Under the pieces are notes generated by a model. It was not told the DNA's origin. It did not search any database and saw only the letters and a program-made list of their open reading frames with translations. Source: Candidatus Latescibacterota bacterium (GTDB lineage: Bacteria; Latescibacterota; UBA2968; UBA8231). From it: a stretch of 8,464 nucleotides of DNA. The position numbers were made by a program, and so were the translations under genes. The stretch lies in assembly GCA_003529325.1 (NCBI GenBank), contig DPVW01000251.1, forward strand, positions 9,313 to 17,776, in the 5' to 3' direction. Below, piece after piece: positions 1 to 6,663 of the stretch (positions within the stretch are counted from its first letter, which is position 1; each line of letters begins with the position of its first letter).

Positions 1-630
1 TGCAGGTGCAGGTGCGGGCGAAGTCGCAGGCGCAGGCTGGGGTGCGGTTACGGGCGTCGGTTCGGCAACCACTGCCTCCAGGGTGACGATCAGTTGCCCC
101 ACCGTTGCGTGGTCGCCGTGCTGAACGTGGATCTGTTTGATGATTCCCGCCGAAGGGGAGGGCATTTCGACGACACCCTTGTCGATCTCGAACTCAACCA
201 GGCCTTGCTCCGCCTCGACGCTGTCTCCCGGGGAAACCAGGATGCTGACAACGTCTCCCGCATCGACGCCTTCGCCGAGTTCGGGTAGAGAGACCGCGAT
301 CGAACTCAAGGCGGAAATTTCAAGGGGTGCCGGTTCCGGCTCCGCAGCTGCGGCAGGTTGCGCTACAGGCTCGGCGGGGCCCGCTACCGACGCACCCTCG
401 CCATCGACCACCAACAAGACCTGACCCACATTCGCCTGGTCCCCCTTGGCGACCAGGATCTCCAATACAGTACCGTGTACAGAAGAGGGGACTTCGATGA
501 CAGCCTTGTCCGTCTCCAGCTCGATAACGGGCTGGTCTTCTCTCAAGGAATCTCCTACGGCGACGAGGACACTGATGACCTCGCCGGACTCGATGTTTTC
601 ACCGAGGTCGGGCAGTTTGAACTCAGCCAA
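1..630 (-). CDS. aceF: Pyruvate dehydrogenase E2 (dihydrolipoyl acetyltransferase), N-terminal part, cut by window start
   Basis: This is the 5' part (210 codons) of the E2 subunit, which carries acetyl groups from E1 to CoA on swinging lipoyl arms in the cytoplasm. Reading the minus strand from 630 gives a protein starting MAEFKLPDLGENIESGEV. Residues about 1-76 form a first lipoyl domain with the lipoylation site ETDKAVIEVPS (Lys42). An Ala/Pro/Glu-rich linker follows (about 77-108), then a second lipoyl domain (about 110-187) with EIDKGVVEMPS (Lys151). A second Ala/Pro linker runs off the window. The peripheral-subunit-binding and catalytic domains (HxxxD motif) would lie beyond position 1. 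The start is TTG at 630-628, supported by an AGGA 8 nt upstream and by the conserved N-terminal motif beginning right there. The gene lies 14 nt after aceE and is presumably co-transcribed with it. Two-lipoyl E2 proteins are common partners of homodimeric E1. Identification is firm; total length is unknown. Confidence 0.95.
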   Translation of the reverse strand, partial: MAEFKLPDLGENIESGEVISVLVAVGDSLREDQPVIELETDKAVIEVPSSVHGTVLEILVAKGDQANVGQVLLVVDGEGASVAGPAEPVAQPAAAAEPEPAPLEISALSSIAVSLPELGEGVDAGDVVSILVSPGDSVEAEQGLVEFEIDKGVVEMPSPSAGIIKQIHVQHGDHATVGQLIVTLEAVVAEPTPVTAPQPAPATSPAPAPA

Positions 631-638
631 GTGATATA

Positions 639-642
639 TCCT
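639..642 (-). promoter_or_regulatory. Ribosome binding site deciding the TTG start of aceF
   Basis: The minus strand reads AGGA, then 8 nt, then TTG at 630-628. It lies between the aceE stop (647-645) and aceF, so aceF is translated from its own site within the operon. No ATG or GTG in the same frame lies between here and the aceE stop, which makes TTG the best start. Confidence 0.6.
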
Positions 643-644
643 GC

Positions 645-3338
645 TCAGGCGGTGACAGGGTTGGGTTTCTCGGGGTCGATGCCAAACTCTTTAATGGCGG
701 CCGCCACGACTTCATGGCCAATCTTTCCCTCGTCGGCGAGTGCACTCAGGGTCGCGATGGCGATCCAGCGGGCGTCCACCTCAAAGTGGTTGCGCAGGGC
801 GTCACGTCCCTCTGAGCGCCCAAAGCCATCGGTGCCCAGCGACACCGGCGTCTTCGGGAACCAGCGAGCGATGGACTCGGGCAGGGCCTTCACGTAGTCA
901 CTGGCGACGACAAAGACACCCTTGGCGTCGCCGATACATTCGGTCACCCACGGCACCCGCTTTTCCTCACCCGGGTGCAGACGGTTCCATCGATCGACAT
1001 CAAGTCCGTCGTTGTGCAACTCCTTGAAGGATGTCACACTCCAGACGTCGGCGGCAATTTCGTATTTCTCCTCCAGCAGAATCTGCGCTTCGAGGGCCAT
1101 ATTCATGATCGCACCGGCGCCGAAAATCTGCGCCTTCAGCTTACGAGTCTTGCTGGCCTTGCGGAAGGGATACATACCCTTCAGTACGCCCTCCTCCGTC
1201 ACCCCCGTCGGCATGGCGGGCATCGGATAGTTGTCGTTCTCCACCGTCAAGTAATAGAACACGTCCTCCTGCTCTACGTACATGCGGCGGATACCGTCTT
1301 TGATAATGATCTCGATCTCGTAGGCGAAGGCCGGGTCGTAGGCGACGAGATTGGGCACCGGATAGGCGAGCAGATGACTGTTGCCGTCGTTGTGCTGCAG
1401 GCCCTCGCCGGCGAGGGTGGTGCGCCCGGCGGTACCGCCCACGAGGAACCCTTTGCAGCGGATGTCGCCGGCAAGCCAGATGAGATCGCCGATGCGTTGC
1501 AGGCCGAACATCGAGTAATAGACAAAGAAGGGGATGGTGTTGATACCGTGGCTGGCGTAGGCCGTGCCTGCGGCGATGAAGGAGGACATGGATCCCGCTT
1601 CGTTGATGCCCTCCTCCAGGATCTGACCATCGGTAGCCTCTTTGTAATAGGAGAGCGTTTCCCGGTCCACGGGTTCGTACTTCTGGCCAGCATGTGCATA
1701 GATACCAAAAGGCCGGAACAATGAATCGAGGCCGAAGGTGCGTGCCTCATCGGGGATGATGGGCACGATGAGATGGCCGATCTCTCTGTCCCGCATCAGT
1801 TTGGTCAGGACCCGGCCAAAGGCCATCGTCGTCGCCATGTCGCGATCGCCCGTGCCCTGGCGGAATTCAGTAAACAATTCGTCCGCCGGCATCTTCAGTG
1901 GTTCAGCGCGCAGACTGCGCTGCGGCAGGAAACCGCCGAGGGCTTCCCGGCGCTCCTTGAGATAACGGATCTCGTCACTGTCGTCGGCAGGCTTGTAGAA
2001 GGGCGCGTTGGCGACGTCCTCGTCATCGATGGGAATACCGAAGCGCGTACGAAACTCGCGCAACTCGTCTTCGTTCATTTTCTTCTGGTTGTGGCTGATG
2101 TTCATGCCTTCGCCAGCTTCGCCGAGTCCGTAGCCCTTCACGGTGTGTGCGAGGATGACGGTGGGTCCGTCCGCGTGTTCGACGGCGGCGGCGTAGGCGG
2201 CGTGAACTTTGTCAGGATCGTGGCCGCCGCGCCGCATCTTGGCCAGTTGTTCGTCGGACAGGTGCTCCACCATTTTCAACAGGCGCTCATCCGCACCGAA
2301 AAATTGCTCGCGGATATAGGCGCCATCGGAGACGCTGTACTTCTGCATCTCGCCATCGACGATTTCGCCCATTCGCCGTACGAGGACTCCTTCGTCGTCG
2401 CGTTCGAGCAGGGCGTCCCAGTCATCCCCCCAGATTACCTTGATCACATTCCACCCGGCTCCGCGGAAGACACCTTCCAACTCCTGGATGATCTTGCCAT
2501 TGCCGCGCACGGGGCCGTCGAGTCGTTGCAGGTTGCAGTTGACGACCCAGGTGAGGTTGTCGAGTTGCTCCCGCGAGGCCAGGGTCAGTGCCCCAAGGGA
2601 TTCGGGTTCGTCCATCTCGCCATCGCCAAAGAACCCCCAGACGCGGGTGTCATCAACGGGCTTCAGGCCGCGGTCTTCGAGGTATCGATTGAAGCGGGCC
2701 TGGTAGATGGACAGGATGGGCCCCAAGCCCATGGAGACCGTGGGGAATTGCCAGAAGTCCGGCATCAACCATGGGTGCGGGTAGGAGGACAGACCGCCCT
2801 CCTCACGGGTTTCCCGGCGGAAATTTTCGAGATGGCGTTCGCTGAGTCGACCTTCGAGAAAGGCGCGGGCGTAGATCCCGGGTGTGGCATGCCCCTGGAT
2901 AAAGACCAGATCGCCACTGGTGTCCTCGGTGGGGGCGCGGAAGAAGTGATTGAGGCCGACTTCGTACAATGTCGCGGACGAGGCGAAGGTCGAGATATGT
3001 CCACCGGGGGCGGCGGGATCGCTGTTGGCGCGCACGACCATGGCCATGGCATTCCAGCGGATCAGACTCTTGATGCGCCGCTCGATCTCGCGACTGCCAG
3101 GGTAGGGGGGTTGCTGATTGCGTGGGATTGTATTGACATACGGCGTCTTGCCGGTAATCGGCAGGGCCACACCGGCCGCTTCGGCGCGGATGTGCAACTG
3201 GTTCAACAGATCGCGAACCTGCTCGGGAGATCGGCTGTCCAGGACGTAGTCAAGAGAGTCCAGCCACTCGCGCAGTTCGAGTCCGACCTCACCATTGGGC
3301 GAGATCTGGGTCTTGTCCACACTGACGGTATCGCTCAT
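645..3338 (-). CDS. aceE: Pyruvate dehydrogenase E1 component, homodimeric type
   Basis: This enzyme decarboxylates pyruvate on thiamine diphosphate and reductively acetylates the lipoyl groups of E2, linking glycolysis to the TCA cycle. The product from ATG 3338 is 897 aa, close to the E. coli AceE length (887). It aligns by eye along the whole length. The ThDP/Mg site is GDGEMDEPES (Asp239) followed by NCNLQRLDGP (Asn267, Asn269). The active-site histidines are His114 (GGHIST), His150 (IQGHATPG), His416 in the mobile loop (NISHNQKKMN) and His649 (GEGLQHNDGNSH). The catalytic Glu580 is in EEGINEAG. The C-terminal part (LGTDGFGRSEGRDALRNHFEVD) is intact. The open frame continues upstream to 3686, but similarity begins near MSDTVSVDK, so 3338 is chosen; the Shine-Dalgarno there is weak (AAGA). 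It heads the aceE-aceF operon and is divergent from the DUF4159 gene. No truncation or missing catalytic residue was seen. Confidence 0.97.
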   Translation of the reverse strand: MSDTVSVDKTQISPNGEVGLELREWLDSLDYVLDSRSPEQVRDLLNQLHIRAEAAGVALPITGKTPYVNTIPRNQQPPYPGSREIERRIKSLIRWNAMAMVVRANSDPAAPGGHISTFASSATLYEVGLNHFFRAPTEDTSGDLVFIQGHATPGIYARAFLEGRLSERHLENFRRETREEGGLSSYPHPWLMPDFWQFPTVSMGLGPILSIYQARFNRYLEDRGLKPVDDTRVWGFFGDGEMDEPESLGALTLASREQLDNLTWVVNCNLQRLDGPVRGNGKIIQELEGVFRGAGWNVIKVIWGDDWDALLERDDEGVLVRRMGEIVDGEMQKYSVSDGAYIREQFFGADERLLKMVEHLSDEQLAKMRRGGHDPDKVHAAYAAAVEHADGPTVILAHTVKGYGLGEAGEGMNISHNQKKMNEDELREFRTRFGIPIDDEDVANAPFYKPADDSDEIRYLKERREALGGFLPQRSLRAEPLKMPADELFTEFRQGTGDRDMATTMAFGRVLTKLMRDREIGHLIVPIIPDEARTFGLDSLFRPFGIYAHAGQKYEPVDRETLSYYKEATDGQILEEGINEAGSMSSFIAAGTAYASHGINTIPFFVYYSMFGLQRIGDLIWLAGDIRCKGFLVGGTAGRTTLAGEGLQHNDGNSHLLAYPVPNLVAYDPAFAYEIEIIIKDGIRRMYVEQEDVFYYLTVENDNYPMPAMPTGVTEEGVLKGMYPFRKASKTRKLKAQIFGAGAIMNMALEAQILLEEKYEIAADVWSVTSFKELHNDGLDVDRWNRLHPGEEKRVPWVTECIGDAKGVFVVASDYVKALPESIARWFPKTPVSLGTDGFGRSEGRDALRNHFEVDARWIAIATLSALADEGKIGHEVVAAAIKEFGIDPEKPNPVTA

Positions 3339-3444
3339 GAGGTATCTTGATTGAGGTGATGGCATCCCGAGGGAGCCGGCAGAAGGGGCGGGGTGGGACA
3401 CGGTTGCCGCAACGGGAGGATAGATCGATGGAAATCTAGGCCAT

Positions 3445-3473
3445 AAAATAGTATTCGCCCCAAACACAGGCAA
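3445..3473 (-). promoter_or_regulatory. Candidate sigma70-type promoter for aceE-aceF
   Basis: On the minus strand, TTGCCT (3473-3468) is followed after 17 bp by TATTTT (3450-3445). Each hexamer matches four of six consensus bases, at ideal spacing. Transcription would begin near 3438 and leave a leader of about 100 nt before the aceE ATG at 3338. This rests on consensus matching only. Confidence 0.35.
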
Positions 3474-3474
3474 A

Positions 3475-3500
3475 AGAGATCCCCGCCACGGGAAATCTCT
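3475..3500. repeat. Inverted repeat next to the aceE -35 box
   Basis: AGAGAT (3475-3480) and ATCTCT (3495-3500) are perfect inverted arms. Nested inside are CCCG (3482-3485) and CGGG (3489-3492). The element lies immediately upstream of the candidate aceE -35 and about 58 nt from the DUF4159 start. It could be an operator read by a dimeric regulator or a hairpin. No known operator consensus was recognised. Confidence 0.45.
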
Positions 3501-3557
3501 CATTATCCCTAACGGTGTACCGCGCATCATAATCGAGCCCAGTTTCCCAAGCCCGGA

Positions 3558-5399
3558 ATGGCAAACCTGTTGACACCAATTCGCCGGAAACCCTTCACAA
3601 GTCGTCATCGTGCTCTGCTGCCCTTTCTGCTGCTGTCGGTGCTGCTGCATCTGCTGACGGTGACACTCGTCAGGGATTGGCGGCAACGGGTGATCGACGT
3701 GCGGGTCTTCGAGGCGCGGCTGACACAGATCGCCCGATTCGAACCGAGGCGGCTGATGGCGGAGCGGCCAGTCACCTCACCCAAGACCGAGATGGAATAT
3801 CGCCCGGTACAGTCACCTGCATCCCCCCTCGACCAAGCGGTGCAACTGGAGGCTCCGCCGCCGCTGGAGGCTGTGCCCGAACCGGTCATCGCAATTCGCC
3901 CGATCGATGTGGCGACACGGCAGGATACGTTCGTCTCCGAGCCCGATGACGACGTACAGCGAGCGATGGCGCAGATCGAGGCGTCGCGTGACGCAGAGCG
4001 GCAGGAATCGCTGGACCTGATGCGGGTGCAGGATCTTGCGCAGGGCCACGAACGCGCCATCGTCCTGGTGGATCCGAACAACCGACGTAACATCACCGGC
4101 TTCCTCAACATCACCAGACTGCATCTGCACGGCGCTGGTGGCGGACCGCTGATCTCGCTCAATGGTCAACCACCGCAGGCTGGCACAGGACTCGAGGGGT
4201 TGGCACGATTCATACGGGACCACACCGACCTGCTGATGCAGGTCCGAGATCAACCCTTCCTGTCGGTCAGAGATCCGAGATTGATGGACGACCCCGTACA
4301 CTTTCTGATCGAAGGAGCGGGTCAGCCGTTGATCGGGGATTGGCCGCTGCTACAACTGACGTCGGTGGAACGCACGTTCCTGGAGAGCTACATGCGTCAG
4401 GGAGGGCTGATCTTTTTCGAGGGCACGTCCCGTTTTCTGAGCCAGGCCGTCGATCTGCTCCAGGAGTTATTCGGCGCCGACGCCGGCATTGGTCCAATAC
4501 CGGTGGAGCATCCGATCTATCACTCGTTCTACGCATTTCCCTCCGGCTTCCCAGGGGAGGATAAGCGCCAGTGGGAGTATCTGGCGCAGCTGCCGCCGTC
4601 CTGGGATTATCCCACCCGCCAGGCTGCGGACGTGGCGACGGCCACGGAGGCGGCACTCGCTGGCGGCCCGGCCAATCTGGATCCCAATCAAGCAAACGAA
4701 GCTGACCTCAATGCCCTCGGACTGTGGGGGGTGAGTCTCGGGGATACCTTGGTCGCCGTAATAAGTGATCTCGACCTACACACTCGCTGGTTCGGTTCGT
4801 TGTCCAACGACCCGGATGTCGTCATCAACAGCGCTCCCGCACTCTATACGGGCATCAACTTGATCATTCATGCGCTGACAAAGAAGGGTTCGCCCGCCAA
4901 GACTCGCGCCCTGCCGGCGTGGCGAAAGACACGACCAATGGTCGCCACCACCCGCCCTGTCGATAGCATCGTCGCCGCTGCCAATGATCAGGTCGATCCA
5001 GGTCTCTACGACGAACTCGACGCCTCTATCGCCATCGTGCGTGCGCCCCTCGGCAGTTCACTGGGTGCTGGTGGCGTGACGGTTCGGGTGGACGGCCGCC
5101 AGCGCATCGACCTACTCAATGGCGCACGGAATGGCCTGCTGCTGCACAATCTGACGCCGGGAGAGCATTGGATCGAACTCGAGTACTCCGGGCAGGTCGA
5201 GGGGCTCAGTGTCGTATTGAGAGGAGGTCTGGTGGCGACGGTGACATTTGCTGTCAGCCGCCTGGCGATGTTGAAGAGTGTCCGCCTGGAGGTGCAAAAG
5301 ACCCAGGTGGCGGCCTCTTCCTGGCGTACGACGTTCTCGGATCTGGACATGGAAGAGGTCTTTCTCGAGGAGGATGACAGCTTTCCCATGCCGCCCTGA
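3558..5399 (+). CDS. Membrane-anchored DUF4159-domain protein with PEGA-like C-terminal region
   Basis: Function is unknown. The 613-aa product starts with a short basic stretch and one hydrophobic segment (about 20-38, ALLPFLLLSVLLHLLTVTLV), giving a TonB-like N-in topology. A Pro-rich acidic spacer (about 65-130) and a charged helical stretch (about 130-165) follow. Residues about 168-440 look like DUF4159. Supporting motifs are FLNITRLHLHG, LTSVERTFLESYMRQGGLIFFEG (about 268-289), VEHPIYHSFYAFPSGFPGE (about 316-334), GLWGVSLGDTLVAVISDLDL (388-407), and a terminal YTGINLIIHALT (430-441). Residues about 500-580 resemble a PEGA-type beta domain (VTVRVDGRQ, LHNLTPGEHWIELEYSG). The C-terminus is acidic. 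DUF4159 proteins in other bacteria often sit near MoxR/BatA-type genes, which are absent here. It is followed after 64 nt by a secreted DUF4015 gene on the same strand, so both probably act in the envelope. The ATG at 3558 has a poor ribosome binding site. Domain assignment is from memory of the family pattern. Confidence 0.8.
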   Translation: MANLLTPIRRKPFTSRHRALLPFLLLSVLLHLLTVTLVRDWRQRVIDVRVFEARLTQIARFEPRRLMAERPVTSPKTEMEYRPVQSPASPLDQAVQLEAPPPLEAVPEPVIAIRPIDVATRQDTFVSEPDDDVQRAMAQIEASRDAERQESLDLMRVQDLAQGHERAIVLVDPNNRRNITGFLNITRLHLHGAGGGPLISLNGQPPQAGTGLEGLARFIRDHTDLLMQVRDQPFLSVRDPRLMDDPVHFLIEGAGQPLIGDWPLLQLTSVERTFLESYMRQGGLIFFEGTSRFLSQAVDLLQELFGADAGIGPIPVEHPIYHSFYAFPSGFPGEDKRQWEYLAQLPPSWDYPTRQAADVATATEAALAGGPANLDPNQANEADLNALGLWGVSLGDTLVAVISDLDLHTRWFGSLSNDPDVVINSAPALYTGINLIIHALTKKGSPAKTRALPAWRKTRPMVATTRPVDSIVAAANDQVDPGLYDELDASIAIVRAPLGSSLGAGGVTVRVDGRQRIDLLNGARNGLLLHNLTPGEHWIELEYSGQVEGLSVVLRGGLVATVTFAVSRLAMLKSVRLEVQKTQVAASSWRTTFSDLDMEEVFLEEDDSFPMPP

Positions 5400-5463
5400 A
5401 TTGCGCCGAAAACGGCAACACCGTATCGTTGGATAACCCCTTGTATTTCCAGCCGGTTGCCAA
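5400..5463 (+). other. Short gap between the DUF4159 and DUF4015 genes
   Basis: These 64 nt hold no convincing rho-independent terminator, so read-through from the upstream gene is likely. TTGCGC (5401-5406) and TATCGT (5424-5429), 17 bp apart, form only a poor promoter match. GGCAAC (5414-5419) and GTTGCC (5456-5461) are inverted arms, and the right arm ends two bases before the TTG start at 5464. No Shine-Dalgarno is visible in front of that start. Confidence 0.3.
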
Positions 5464-6630
5464 TTGAAATCTCGAATTCTGTTCCGCCCTGTCCTAGTGG
5501 TCGTTCTGATTCTGGCCGGCCTCAGTTGCTGGCCTGTCCTGGCGCAGAGCGCCGATTACAGCAGCACACCACGACGGATCGTCGATCCTCGTCCCGCGCG
5601 TGGCATCTACGCAACCGCCATGGTTGCCGGTTCGCCCCAGATGATGGCCCTCGCCGATTCCCTCGTCGCCGCCGGTGGCAACACCATCGTCTTCGACATC
5701 AAGGATCGTGACGGGGCCCTCAGCTACATCTCCGCCGTATCCCTGGCCCGACAGACACAAGTCACCAGCCTCGCGCCCATACACCAACCGACGGCGCTAG
5801 TCGAGCAGCTACACCGACGCGGGCTGTATGTCGTGGCGCGGCTGAGTTGCTTCTACGACGAGCATCTGGCGGCGATACGACCGCAGCTGGCGCCACGACT
5901 GCTTGACGGTACACCCTGGACGTCGGGGTGGTTGGACCCGGCCAACGATCAGGTGCAGGAATACCTGCTCGACGTTGTTGAGGAGATCGTTGGCTTCGGC
6001 ATCGATGAAGTGCAACTCGACTACATCCGTTTTCCGACCGAGACAAGCGCCGACAGTCTGCTCTTCGCGCACGCCGATTCGCTGGCGAAACACCAGGTGA
6101 TCACCGATTTCGTACGCCGGGTCCGCGATCGGCTCGCAGGATCAGGAGTGCTCCTCGCCGCCGATGTGTTCGGTGTCGCCGCCTGGGGACGTGCCGCCGA
6201 TCTCGATCGCATCGGCCAGTATCTGCCCGAGTTGCTGCCCCTCATCGACGTGGCGAGCCCCATGCTCTATCCGTCCCACTTCTACGGCAACTTCCTCGGC
6301 ATGACAAACCCGGTGGAGTATCCGTACTTCCTCGTTTACGAAGGCGTGCGGCGCCTCATTCCCCTCGCCAGGTCTCACGGTGTCGCCGTGCGCCCCTGGA
6401 TTCAGTCCTTCCCGTATCGCATCCCTGGCTTTGACGAGGCCTACGTTGCCGAGCAGATGCAGGGTGCCGCCGACGCTGGTGCCGACGGCTGCATGTTGTG
6501 GCATCCGGAGAGCCGTTATGACGTCGGATTGCCAGCCATGCGACAGGTCATCGATGGTGTCGCCGAACCACAGCCGGACCGCATACCGCAGTTGTTGGGC
6601 GACCGTACCGAGATCGTCAACGACCTGTAA
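5464..6630 (+). CDS. Secreted DUF4015-family putative glycoside hydrolase
   Basis: The 388-aa product has a typical Sec signal peptide (MKSRILFRP, a hydrophobic core to about residue 20, cleavage probably after VLA, residue 27), then a TIM-barrel domain from about residue 46 to 365. Motifs fitting DUF4015 (putative glycosyl hydrolase domain) occur in order: RGIYATAMVAG (46-56), NTIVFDIKDRDG (73-84), LYVVARLSCFYD (121-132), WLDPANDQVQEYLLD (156-170), FGIDEVQLDYIRFPTE (178-193), LAADVFGVAAWG (231-242), IDVASPMLYPSHFYGNF (261-277) and VRPWIQSFPYR (309-319). Asp186 of DYIRFP and Asp234 are candidate catalytic acids by position; the substrate is unknown. The only usable start is TTG 5464, because an in-frame TAA lies at 5434-5436 and no ATG lies between. 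The signal peptide begins right at the TTG. It probably forms an operon with the DUF4159 gene. The family call is confident; enzymatic activity is not proven for most members. Confidence 0.88.
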   Translation: MKSRILFRPVLVVVLILAGLSCWPVLAQSADYSSTPRRIVDPRPARGIYATAMVAGSPQMMALADSLVAAGGNTIVFDIKDRDGALSYISAVSLARQTQVTSLAPIHQPTALVEQLHRRGLYVVARLSCFYDEHLAAIRPQLAPRLLDGTPWTSGWLDPANDQVQEYLLDVVEEIVGFGIDEVQLDYIRFPTETSADSLLFAHADSLAKHQVITDFVRRVRDRLAGSGVLLAADVFGVAAWGRAADLDRIGQYLPELLPLIDVASPMLYPSHFYGNFLGMTNPVEYPYFLVYEGVRRLIPLARSHGVAVRPWIQSFPYRIPGFDEAYVAEQMQGAADAGADGCMLWHPESRYDVGLPAMRQVIDGVAEPQPDRIPQLLGDRTEIVNDL

Positions 6631-6639
6631 CCGCGGTTA
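6628..6639. repeat. 12-bp perfect palindrome at the DUF4015 stop codon
   Basis: TAACCGCGGTTA is self-complementary over 12 bp. Its first three bases are the TAA stop of the DUF4015 gene. It lies between two convergent genes. It could add to termination from either side, but no T-tract follows it directly on either strand. Confidence 0.5.
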
Positions 6640-6646
6640 GGCCACC

Positions 6647-6663
6647 ACCTACTTGTAGGTTTT
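6647..6663 (+). terminator. Short hairpin with T-run after the DUF4015 gene
   Basis: ACCTAC (6647-6652), TT, and GTAGGT (6655-6660) form a 6-bp inverted repeat followed by TTT, giving four Ts in a row from 6660. In practice the closing C-G pair would open to make a 4-nt loop. It reads as a weak intrinsic terminator for the plus-strand DUF4159-DUF4015 pair. It overlaps the last codons and stop of the minus-strand symporter gene, so its sequence is partly constrained by coding. Confidence 0.4.

Larger units (their letters stand above)
3339..3557. promoter_or_regulatory. Divergent intergenic region between aceE and the DUF4159 gene
   Basis: This 219-bp region separates two divergently transcribed genes and must hold both promoters unless they lie inside genes. 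It contains the candidate aceE promoter and an inverted repeat, listed separately. Toward the plus-strand gene, CATAAT at 3528-3533 resembles a -10 box, but no convincing -35 stands 16-18 bp upstream. The plus-strand start at 3558 has no good Shine-Dalgarno; only GGA touches the ATG. I saw no match to the E. coli PdhR operator consensus (ATTGGT-N3-ACCAAT). Confidence 0.5.

Noticed and set aside
94..897. Plus-strand open frames opposite aceF and the end of aceE
   Set aside because: They are antisense to conserved lipoyl-domain and E1 coding sequence and show no family features.
1773..3350. Plus-strand open frame of 525 codons fully antisense to aceE
   Set aside because: It is a by-product of GC-rich codon use in aceE. 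The translation has no recognisable domain, and the minus strand carries a full set of AceE catalytic motifs.
3363..3365. Alternative aceE ATG nine codons upstream of the chosen start
   Set aside because: No Shine-Dalgarno precedes it, and the added residues (MPSPQSRYL) show no similarity to AceE.
3501..3533. Plus-strand promoter for the DUF4159 gene at CATAAT
   Set aside because: The -10-like hexamer is good, but no acceptable -35 was found at 16-18 bp, so it is noted only within the intergenic entry.
3339..3686. Upstream extension of the aceE reading frame (116 codons)
   Set aside because: The extension is low-complexity (Gln/His-rich at its start), overlaps the DUF4159 gene on the other strand, and has no similarity to AceE. 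Family similarity begins at the ATG at 3338.
3605..4301. Minus-strand open frames opposite the DUF4159 gene
   Set aside because: Arg/Ser-rich translations without family features, lying inside a well-supported plus-strand gene.
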